A DNA stretch of 6,020 nt from JALOAT01 sp041677345 (GTDB lineage Bacteria; Pseudomonadota; Gammaproteobacteria; Thiohalomonadales; Thiohalomonadaceae). The position numbers and the translations under genes were made by a program. The DNA is taken from the NCBI GenBank assembly GCA_041677345.1, contig JBAYQE010000123.1, positions 1 to 6,020 on the forward strand, read 5' to 3'. Shown here piece after piece: positions 1-5,545 of the stretch. How positions within the stretch are numbered: the first letter of the stretch is position 1; every line of letters begins with the position of its first letter. The notes beneath the pieces were generated by a model, which did no database searches, was not told where the DNA came from, and saw only the letters and a list, made by a program, of their open reading frames with translations.

Positions 1-453
1 GTGCAGAACAGCCGCTTCCGCCGCCAGATGGCGCAGAACGCCCTGCGCAACCGCCCGCCCCTCGGCCTGTTCCGTGACTTCGTGGTAACCAGCCGCGGCA
101 AGCACCCCAATACCATCGATCTGAAGATCCAGGGCGTCACACCGTTCGTTGATGCCGCGCGCCTCATCGCCTTCACCGCGCGCGTGTCCGAGACCAATAC
201 CGTGGCGCGCCTGCGCGCGGCGGGGGAGCGCGGCGCCGTCAACGCCGCCGACGTGGCCAGTTGGGCGGAGTCGTATCACTACATCCAGCTGTTGCGCATG
301 CGCACCCATCGTCGCCAGGCCGAGCAGGGCCAGCCACTGACTAACCACATCGATCCGGACACGCTCAACGAGCTGGATCGACGCATTCTCAAAGAGGCTT
401 TTCGCCAGGCGCGCAAGCTGCAAGCGAAGATTGCCCTGGAGTACCAGTTGTGA
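1..453 (+). CDS. DUF294 nucleotidyltransferase-like protein, C-terminal part (5' truncated by window edge)
   Basis: This is the last 150 codons of a protein whose start lies outside the window. The GTG at base 1 is probably an internal valine: no ribosome-binding site can be seen, and the paralogue at 2887-4752 carries about 467 residues before the equivalent point. The fragment matches the C-terminal substrate-binding-like domain of that paralogue. Both share the NRPPLG block (residues 17-22 here), an x-LDLK block (residues 40-43), and an (I/T)NTVxRLRAA stretch in the middle. Both end in a basic helical tail. By homology the missing part should hold the nucleotidyltransferase fold and perhaps CBS domains, but this cannot be seen. 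The gene lies 138 bp upstream of the symporter operon. Its substrate is unknown. The family call is firm and the function is not. Confidence 0.85.
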   Translation: MQNSRFRRQMAQNALRNRPPLGLFRDFVVTSRGKHPNTIDLKIQGVTPFVDAARLIAFTARVSETNTVARLRAAGERGAVNAADVASWAESYHYIQLLRMRTHRRQAEQGQPLTNHIDPDTLNELDRRILKEAFRQARKLQAKIALEYQL

Positions 454-458
454 GCCGC

Positions 459-511
459 CGCTGCCTTGCAGCGCACGGTTCCCCCTTTTCGCTCGGCAGG
501 GGCTGTGCCCC
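459..511 (+). other. Two short hairpins in the intergenic region before the symporter operon
   Basis: Just after the stop codon at 451-453, CGCTGC (459-464) pairs with GCAGCG (468-473) around a 3-nt loop. Further on, GGGGC (499-503) pairs with GCCCC (507-511) around TGT. A CCCCCTTTT stretch (481-489) lies between them but does not directly follow either stem. Neither is therefore a convincing intrinsic terminator, though the first could act as a weak one or as a 3'-end stabiliser for the upstream mRNA. The rest of the 138-bp gap holds a strong Shine-Dalgarno at 580-585 and no clear sigma-70 promoter. Confidence 0.3.
494..509 (+). promoter_or_regulatory. Weak sigma-54-like -24/-12 candidate upstream of the symporter operon
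   Basis: The 16-mer CGGCAGGGGCTGTGCC has GG and GC ten bases apart and matches 8 of the 11 fixed positions of TGGCACG-N4-TTGC: GGCA, the following G, and TGC. Transcription would start near 520 and leave a leader of about 70 nt before the ATG at 592. The site overlaps the GGGGC/GCCCC hairpin, and GG-N10-GC is frequent by chance in G+C-rich DNA, so this is only a candidate. Confidence 0.2.
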
Positions 512-591
512 ACGTCGGACGGACGCCGCGAAGGAACGAGCACGGCGGACCATGGACAGTTTGAACAACAGTCATCACTAGGAGGATAACA

Positions 592-885
592 ATGCAAACA
601 GCAAACGCCGCCCATGTGGGCGCGGCGGGTACCGCAAGGTCACCGGCCGATTACTGGAAGGCCAACGTGCGCATCCTGCTCGCGTGCCTCGCCGTCTGGT
701 TCATCTGCTCGTTCGGCTTCGGCATCATCTTCGTCGAACAGATGAACAGTATCCAGCTCGGTGGTTTCAAGCTGGGCTTCTGGTTCGCGCAGCAGGGTTC
801 GATCTATGTGTTCCTGGGCCTGATTTACTACTACGCCCGTCGCATGAACCGCCTCGACCGCGAATTCGACGTACACGAAGACTGA
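592..885 (+). CDS. DUF4212-type small subunit of sodium/solute symporter
   Basis: This 97-residue inner-membrane protein is the small partner of the symporter encoded 15 bp downstream. The first ~20 residues are soluble and rich in Ala and Gly. The YWKANVR motif (21-27) leads into a first membrane helix at about 26-48, and a second helix spans about 62-82 (WFAQQGSIYVFLGLIYYY). A basic cytoplasmic tail, ARRMNRLDREF, follows. Length, two-helix layout and the YW...N motif fit the DUF4212 family (sodium/substrate symporter small subunit), which occurs next to VC_2705-type symporters and is analogous to the DUF485/YjcH partner of ActP. The start is fixed by AGGAGG at 580-585, 6 nt before the ATG. 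It presumably assists assembly or transport, but its biochemical role is not established. An operon with the next gene is very likely. Confidence 0.92.
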   Translation: MQTANAAHVGAAGTARSPADYWKANVRILLACLAVWFICSFGFGIIFVEQMNSIQLGGFKLGFWFAQQGSIYVFLGLIYYYARRMNRLDREFDVHED

Positions 886-900
886 TACCGAGGAATCTTT

Positions 901-2673
901 ATGGATCTGCAAACCTGGACTTATCTGGCAGTCGGTCTCAGCTTCGCGCTGTACATCGGCATCGCCATCTGGTCGAAAGCCTCCAGCACCGGCGAGTTCT
1001 ACATTGCCGGCGGCGGCGTTCATCCCGTCATCAACGGCATGGCCACCGGCGCGGACTGGATGTCGGCCGCATCCTTCATCTCCATGGCCGGCCTCATCGC
1101 CTTCATGGGCTACGGCGGCTCCGTCTATCTGATGGGCTGGACCGGCGGCTACGTGCTGCTCGCCCTGCTGCTCGCCCCCTACCTGCGCAAGTTCGGCAAG
1201 TTCACGGTGCCCGAGTTCATCGGCGACCGTTACTACTCGCAGACCGCGCGTCTGGTGGCGATCATCTGCCTGATCTTCATCTCCTTCACCTATGTCGCTG
1301 GCCAGATGCGCGGCGTCGGCATCGTGTTCTCCCGCTTCCTGGAAGTGGAGCTGCTGACCGGCCTCGTCATCGGTATGGGCATCGTGTTCCTGTACGCCGT
1401 GCTGGGCGGGATGAAGGGCGTCACCTACACCCAGGTGGCTCAGTACGTGGTGCTGATCTTCGCCTACACCGTGCCCGCCGTGTTCATCGCCTTGCAGGTC
1501 ACCGGCAACCCCATCCCGCAGCTGGCCCTGGGTGGTACCGTGGCCGACGGCAGCGTGCACTTCCTGGAAAAGCTGAACCAGGTGGTCACCGACCTCGGTT
1601 TCCTGGAATACACCCAGAGCAACAAGAGCATGCTCGATATCTTCGCCATCACCATGGCGCTGATGGTGGGTACCGCCGGCCTGCCGCACGTCATCGTGCG
1701 CTTCTTCACCGTGCCGCGCGTGCGTGATGCCCGTTCCTCCGCCGGCTGGGCGCTGGTGTTCATCGCCCTGCTGTACACCACCGCTCCCGCGGTGGGCGCC
1801 ATGGCCCGCTTCAACCTGACTGAGACCGTGCAGATGGGCCCGGTGGGCGCCGAAACCGGCAACTTGGTGTATGCCGAGCGTCCGGACTGGTTCAAGCGTT
1901 GGGAAACCACCGGCCTGCTGAAGTTCGAAGACAAGAACGGCGACGGCCGCATCCAGTACTACAACGACAAGAATCCGGAAATGGCCGCCAAGGCCGCCGA
2001 GTTCGGCTGGCAGGGCAACGAGCTGGTGAAGGTCGACAACGACATCATGGTGCTCGCCAACCCCGAGATCGCCAACCTGCCTGACTGGGTCATCGCGCTG
2101 GTCGCCGCCGGTGGTGTTGCTGCCGCGCTGTCCACCGCTGCCGGTCTGCTCTTGGTCATCTCCTCGTCCATCTCGCACGACCTGTTGAAGGGCATCATGA
2201 TGCCCAACATCAGCGAGAAGAGCGAACTGATGGCCGGCCGTATCGCCGCCGCCGGTGCGGTGCTGATCGCAGGTTATCTGGGTTACAACCCGCCGGGCTT
2301 TGTGGCCCAGGTGGTGGCCTTCGCCTTCGGTCTGGCCGCCGCCTCGCTGTTCCCCGCCATCCTGATGGGCATCTTCAGCAAGCGCATCAACAAGGAAGGC
2401 GCCATCGCGGGCATGCTGACGGGTCTGTTCTTCACCATCACGTACATCATCTACTTCAAGCGTGATGTGCTGCTGGGCAGCACCGACAAGATCTCCTCCG
2501 CCGACTGGCTGTGGGGCGTCTCGCCGGAAGGCATCGGCACCATCGGCATGCTGCTGAACTTCCTGGTTGCCTTCGTGGTGTCCCGCGTGACGGCGGCTCC
2601 GCCGGAGCGCGTGCAGCACCTGGTCGAGGACATCCGCGTGCCCAAGGGCGCCGGCGCTGCCCACGCCCACTAA
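901..2673 (+). CDS. Sodium:solute symporter, SSS family, VC_2705-like (probable acetate/carboxylate:Na+ symporter)
   Basis: This 590-residue polytopic inner-membrane protein is expected to couple Na+ entry to uptake of a small organic anion. Acetate is the best guess because of the acs gene downstream. Features typical of SSS carriers are visible. The N-terminal helix is followed by the GEFYIAGGGVHPVINGMATG block (31-50) and the ADWMSAASF motif (51-59). A LGGMKGVTYTQVAQY segment lies at about 168-182. The ALSTAAGLLLVISSSISHD segment (409-427) corresponds to the PutP region holding the Na2-site Ser/Thr, here S411 and T412. A hydrophilic insertion at about 303-394 separates two helix blocks and contains an EF-hand-like loop, DKNGDGRIQYYN (344-355). 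The C-terminus is polar and ends HAH. GAGGA at 890-894 supports the ATG, 15 bp after the small subunit. Similarity to ActP is evident, but the true substrate cannot be read from sequence, so I give no symbol. Confidence 0.93.
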   Translation: MDLQTWTYLAVGLSFALYIGIAIWSKASSTGEFYIAGGGVHPVINGMATGADWMSAASFISMAGLIAFMGYGGSVYLMGWTGGYVLLALLLAPYLRKFGKFTVPEFIGDRYYSQTARLVAIICLIFISFTYVAGQMRGVGIVFSRFLEVELLTGLVIGMGIVFLYAVLGGMKGVTYTQVAQYVVLIFAYTVPAVFIALQVTGNPIPQLALGGTVADGSVHFLEKLNQVVTDLGFLEYTQSNKSMLDIFAITMALMVGTAGLPHVIVRFFTVPRVRDARSSAGWALVFIALLYTTAPAVGAMARFNLTETVQMGPVGAETGNLVYAERPDWFKRWETTGLLKFEDKNGDGRIQYYNDKNPEMAAKAAEFGWQGNELVKVDNDIMVLANPEIANLPDWVIALVAAGGVAAALSTAAGLLLVISSSISHDLLKGIMMPNISEKSELMAGRIAAAGAVLIAGYLGYNPPGFVAQVVAFAFGLAAASLFPAILMGIFSKRINKEGAIAGMLTGLFFTITYIIYFKRDVLLGSTDKISSADWLWGVSPEGIGTIGMLLNFLVAFVVSRVTAAPPERVQHLVEDIRVPKGAGAAHAH

Positions 2674-2710
2674 GAGTTGTTGATGGAGGGTGTTTGACCT
2701 TCCCTCGACA

Positions 2711-2741
2711 TGCAGCGCCCGGCGCATGGCCGGGCGCTGCA
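2711..2741 (+). repeat. Perfect 13-bp inverted repeat (stable hairpin) after the symporter gene
   Basis: TGCAGCGCCCGGC (2711-2723) and GCCGGGCGCTGCA (2729-2741) are exact reverse complements around the 5-nt loop GCATG, 37 bp after the symporter stop codon. No T-tract follows, so it is not a canonical intrinsic terminator. It may protect the 3' end of the symporter mRNA, or be the first element of the structured leader that continues to 2865. Confidence 0.8.
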
Positions 2742-2742
2742 C

Positions 2743-2844
2743 CCGAATCAGGCACTTTCGTGCAGGATTCGGTGGCGGTTGCAAGGCCGCCGATGCCATC
2801 GGCCGGGGGACCCCTCTCTCCCCGGCACCCCACAGGATGGGTGC
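2743..2844 (+). promoter_or_regulatory. Structured leader with alternative pairings; candidate attenuator/riboswitch-like element
   Basis: Several stems follow one another. CCGAATC (2743-2749) pairs with GATTCGG (2766-2772) and encloses GCAC (2752-2755)/GTGC (2760-2763) with symmetric AG/AG internal bulges. GGCGGTT (2774-2780) pairs with GGCCGCC (2785-2791), including two G-U pairs, around a GCAA (GNRA) tetraloop. GCCGAT (2789-2794) can instead pair with ATCGGC (2798-2803). GCCGGGG (2802-2808) pairs with CCCCGGC (2820-2826). Finally GCACCC (2825-2830) can pair with GGGTGC (2839-2844), which is the 5' arm of the terminator, giving a possible antiterminator. I do not recognise a known riboswitch class: the signature sequences I know for c-di-GMP-I, TPP, cobalamin, glycine, fluoride and guanidine elements are absent. 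Regulation is inferred from structure and position only. Confidence 0.4.
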
Positions 2845-2865
2845 GTTATGCACCCGTCCTTTTTT
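2835..2865 (+). terminator. Strong intrinsic (Rho-independent) terminator
   Basis: GGATGGGTGC (2835-2844) pairs with GCACCCGTCC (2850-2859) over 10 bp, with a single G-U pair and the 5-nt loop GTTAT. Six T residues follow at once (2860-2865). It would end transcripts coming from the symporter operon. It also lies only 6 nt before the Shine-Dalgarno (AGGAG, 2872-2876) of the next gene. That leaves no room for a promoter between them, so any transcript of that gene carrying its Shine-Dalgarno should read through this hairpin. Confidence 0.88.
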
Positions 2866-2886
2866 GCTAAAAGGAGCCGCAAGGCC

Positions 2887-4752
2887 ATGGACATCGAATT
2901 GCTGGAAATTCGCGAGTTCCTGGCGGCGCATCCGCCCTTCGACGTGCTGCCCGTGGATGTTCTCGATCGGCTGCCGCGCGAACTGGCGGTTCGCTATGTG
3001 CGCCGCGGCTCGCCGTTTCCGCCCCGAGACGTTTCCGAACCCTTTCTCTACCTCGTGCGCAGCGGCGCGGTGGAATTCCGCGACGCGGACGACGAATTGC
3101 TCGGCAAGATTGCCGAGGGCGACGTCTGGTCCGCGCACTGCGCGCCGGATGAACACCAAGACGAGCCCATGCAAGCCGTCACGGTCGAGGATAGCCTGGT
3201 CTATGTGCTGCCTTGCGCGCGCGTGGGCCAGCTGCGTCGGCTGTTCCCTGCTTTCAATCAGTTTTTCAATGATTCCCTGCGCGAACGCCTGCAGCATGCC
3301 AGGGAAGCACTGCAGGATACGTGCACTTCGGGTATCGGCTTGATGACGGTGGAGGTGTCGCGCCTGATCACGCGCGCTCCCGTTCAGATCGCACCCAATA
3401 TCACACTGCAGGAAGCGGCGCAGCTCATGACGCGCGAGCGCATTTCCGCCCTGCTGATAAGCGAGGAAAACCGCTTGGCCGGCATCATGACCGATCGCGA
3501 TCTGCGTCGCTGCGTCGCCGACGGCGTGCGCTACGACGAACCGGTGAGCACCGTCATGAGCCGCAACCTGCACAAAATCAGCAAGGACGCCACCGCCTTC
3601 GAGGCGCTCATCAGCATGACCCGCCTGAACGTGCACCATCTCCCTGTGATGGACCGCCAGGGCGTGTACGGCCTGATCTCCACGTCCGACCTGGTGCGCT
3701 ATCAAAGCGCCAATGCCATTTTCCTGGTCGGCGACGTGCGCGTGTGCGATTCCGTGGAAGCGCTGGCGCAGGTCGCAAAGCAACTGCCGGAACTGCAGGT
3801 CCAGATCGTGGCCTCGGGCGCCAGTGCCTATTACCTGGGTCAGGCCGTTTCTTCAGTCACCGACGCCATCACCACGCGGCTCATCGAGCTGGCGGAGGCC
3901 CGCCTCGGCCCGCCGCCGGTGCCTTACGCCTGGATCGCAGGCGGCTCCCAGGCGCGGCGCGAACAGACGGTGCATTCCGATCAAGACAACGCCCTGCTCA
4001 TTTCCGACGATGTCCGACCCGAGCATGACGCCTGGTTCGAGGCACTGGCCAATTTCGTCAATGACGGCCTCGCCGCGTGCGGCTTCATCTACTGTCCCGG
4101 CGAAGTGATGGCGCGCAATCCCAAGTGGCGCCAGCCCTGTCGCGTGTGGCGCAGCTATTTCAACGAATGGATCGCCCATGCCGATCGCAAGTCGGTGATG
4201 CTGGCAGTCAATTTTTTCGACACGCGTGTGGTCCACGGCGACGAGACGTTGCACGCGAGACTGCTCGCAGAAGCCACCCGGCAGGCGCGGGACAACACCA
4301 TTTTCCTGGCTTATCTCGCCTCCCATGCCATGGCGAACCGGCCGCCGCTGGGCTTTTTCCGCCATCTGGTGCTCATTGCCGGAGGCGACCATGCAAAATC
4401 CCTGGATTTGAAGCGCAGCGCCATCATTCCGCTCACGGATATCGCGCGGCTGCAGGCGCTGGCGGCAGGCCTGCCGGAAATCAACACCGTTGAACGGTTG
4501 CGCGCCGCCGCGGAGGCCAAGACCTTCAGCGCCGAGGGCGCCGCCAATCTCGAAGACGCCTATGAGTTCATCGCCACCCTGCGCGCCCGCCATCAGGCCC
4601 GTCAGATCAAGAAGGGCGAACGACCCAACAACTACGTGAAATCCGGTGAGCTGTCGGCGCTGGAGCGCAATCATCTCAAGGACGTCTTCGCCGTGATTCG
4701 CAGCATGCAGAACACCATCGCGCAACGCTATCAAACGGGGCGACTTGGCTGA
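2887..4752 (+). CDS. cNMP-binding-like / CBS-pair / DUF294 putative nucleotidyltransferase signalling protein
   Basis: This is a cytoplasmic protein of 621 residues. In order it holds a cyclic-nucleotide-binding-like beta-roll (about 12-135), a CBS pair (about 156-213 and 219-274), a DUF294 nucleotidyltransferase domain (about 290-450) and its C-terminal substrate-binding-like domain (about 465-615). Both CBS repeats keep the G-h-h-(T/S)-x-x-D nucleotide signature: GIMTDRD (199-205) and GLISTSD (262-268). The nucleotidyltransferase shows GS (353-354) followed by D365-x-D367 (GSQARREQTVHSDQDNALL), as in the GlnD/KNT superfamily, plus the family block NFFDTRVVHGD (442-452). The cNMP-like domain lacks the usual phosphate-binding Arg. 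I chose the ATG at 2887 because AGGAG (2872-2876) precedes it; in-frame upstream starts at 2710 and 2848 would run through the hairpins. Neither the regulating ligand nor the target of nucleotidylation is known. The stop overlaps the next start. Confidence 0.92.
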   Translation: MDIELLEIREFLAAHPPFDVLPVDVLDRLPRELAVRYVRRGSPFPPRDVSEPFLYLVRSGAVEFRDADDELLGKIAEGDVWSAHCAPDEHQDEPMQAVTVEDSLVYVLPCARVGQLRRLFPAFNQFFNDSLRERLQHAREALQDTCTSGIGLMTVEVSRLITRAPVQIAPNITLQEAAQLMTRERISALLISEENRLAGIMTDRDLRRCVADGVRYDEPVSTVMSRNLHKISKDATAFEALISMTRLNVHHLPVMDRQGVYGLISTSDLVRYQSANAIFLVGDVRVCDSVEALAQVAKQLPELQVQIVASGASAYYLGQAVSSVTDAITTRLIELAEARLGPPPVPYAWIAGGSQARREQTVHSDQDNALLISDDVRPEHDAWFEALANFVNDGLAACGFIYCPGEVMARNPKWRQPCRVWRSYFNEWIAHADRKSVMLAVNFFDTRVVHGDETLHARLLAEATRQARDNTIFLAYLASHAMANRPPLGFFRHLVLIAGGDHAKSLDLKRSAIIPLTDIARLQALAAGLPEINTVERLRAAAEAKTFSAEGAANLEDAYEFIATLRARHQARQIKKGERPNNYVKSGELSALERNHLKDVFAVIRSMQNTIAQRYQTGRLG

Positions 4753-5444
4753 TGTTAAGCCTTCTGCTCAGTCTGGAAAGCCGCCGCATACGGGCGATCC
4801 AACGTGCCCCGGCCGGACCCTTGCGCGACTACTTCTCGGTGCCGTTTCCTTCCAGGAACGCCGATTATCGCGAGGTACCATTCGTGGCGGTGGATCTGGA
4901 AACCACCGGGTTGGATGCGCGCCGTGACGAGATCGTGGCCGTTGGACTGGTCCACTTCACGGCTTCGCACATAGAACTGGCCTCGGCCCGCCACTGGCTG
5001 GTCACGCCCACGGGCGCCATTCCGGAGGCCAGTGCCGTCATTCATTGCATCACCGATGACAAGGCCGCTGTGGGCCAGCCACTGGATGAGGTCCTCGCGG
5101 AAGTACTGCCGCAGCTTGCCGGTCGGGTATTGGTGGCCCATCACGCCCAAGTGGAACTACAGTTTCTCAAGGCCGCGTGTGCGACCGTGTATGGCGAGAA
5201 ACTCATCATCCCGGCAGTAGATACCCAGGCACTGGAGCAACGCCGCCTGGACCGCTGGAATCAGGCCTACAAAGCCAAAGAACTACGCCTTTCAGCATTG
5301 CGTAGACGGTATAATCTGCCGCGATACAGGGCCCACAACGCCCTGAGCGACGCCCTCGCGGCGGCTGAGCTCTTTCTGGCCCAACTGGCGGGAAGCGATC
5401 CGGATGATGCGCTACCGCTGAAACGTTTCCTACTACAACAATAA
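4752..5444 (+). CDS. DnaQ-like (DEDDh) 3'-5' exonuclease
   Basis: This 230-residue soluble protein has the RNase T/DnaQ exonuclease fold, a metal-dependent 3'-5' nuclease acting on DNA or RNA ends. The Exo I motif is VAVDLETTGLD, with D48 and E50. The Exo III motif HNALSDA supplies H195 and D200, so this is the DEDDh type. The Exo II region reads VAHHAQVELQFL (128-139) and has Glu135 where most relatives have Asp. A ~45-residue N-terminal extension precedes the catalytic core. The ATG overlaps the preceding TGA (TGATG, 4750-4754) and has only a weak GGGG Shine-Dalgarno, so translation is probably coupled to the CBS/DUF294 gene. It is more likely a stand-alone nuclease than the polymerase III epsilon subunit, because no replication gene is near. 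Its substrate and any link to acetate metabolism are unknown. Confidence 0.88.
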   Translation: MLSLLLSLESRRIRAIQRAPAGPLRDYFSVPFPSRNADYREVPFVAVDLETTGLDARRDEIVAVGLVHFTASHIELASARHWLVTPTGAIPEASAVIHCITDDKAAVGQPLDEVLAEVLPQLAGRVLVAHHAQVELQFLKAACATVYGEKLIIPAVDTQALEQRRLDRWNQAYKAKELRLSALRRRYNLPRYRAHNALSDALAAAELFLAQLAGSDPDDALPLKRFLLQQ

Positions 5445-5456
5445 GGCCGAAAACGA

Positions 5457-5545
5457 TGCACCTGAACTCGCACACGACTTGCCCCGGGACCTCCGGCGTG
5501 TGCGCGGAAAAGCAGGCTCCCGACTAACCACAGGTGCAAGTCGGG
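5457..5545 (+). other. Intergenic region with competing inverted repeats upstream of acs
   Basis: Four exact complementary pairs are present between the exonuclease stop and acs. TGCACCTG (5457-5464) pairs with CAGGTGCA (5531-5538). CGCACACG (5469-5476) pairs with CGTGTGCG (5497-5504). CGACTTGC (5475-5482) pairs with GCAAGTCG (5536-5543). CCCGACT (5519-5525) pairs with AGTCGGG (5539-5545). The stretch 5531-5545 thus has three possible partners, so the RNA could switch between folds or form a pseudoknot. No T-tract follows, so this is not a terminator. Individual matches of 7-8 bp can arise by chance in G+C-rich DNA. Confidence 0.35.

Noticed and set aside
1..3. GTG at base 1 as a genuine start codon for the first gene
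   Set aside because: The paralogue has a further ~467 residues before the aligned point, and the window edge hides any ribosome-binding site. It is best read as an internal Val codon.
459..489. Intrinsic terminator after the left-edge gene
   Set aside because: The 6-bp CGCTGC/GCAGCG stem is followed by CACGGTTCCCCC, and the T run starts 12 nt later. This is too far for a canonical intrinsic terminator.
2710..2886. In-frame N-terminal extension of the CBS/DUF294 protein from ATG 2710 or ATG 2848
   Set aside because: The extension would be translated through the 13-bp hairpin and the intrinsic terminator. It has no domain-like sequence and no good Shine-Dalgarno. ATG 2887 has AGGAG 10 nt upstream.
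2674..2886. Known riboswitch class (c-di-GMP-I, TPP, cobalamin, glycine, fluoride, guanidine)
   Set aside because: The conserved signature sequences of these classes that I can recall are absent. The GCAA tetraloop alone is not diagnostic.
2511..3343. Other-frame + strand ORFs at 2511-2870 and 2690-3343
   Set aside because: They overlap the symporter 3' end, the hairpins and the start of the CBS/DUF294 gene. They give Arg/Pro/Cys-rich shadow translations without recognisable domains.
640..3783. Very long (1047-codon) open frame on the minus strand, antisense to the symporter operon and beyond
   Set aside because: Its translation is a His/Asp/Gln/Gly-rich, low-complexity sequence with no domain. 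It crosses two real + strand genes, the terminator and the intergenic region. Long stop-free antisense frames are common opposite G+C-rich genes.
4752..5444. DNA polymerase III epsilon subunit (dnaQ) proper
   Set aside because: The catalytic core fits the DnaQ superfamily, but the N-terminal extension, the Exo II variant, coupling to a DUF294 gene and lack of replication neighbours point to an accessory exonuclease.
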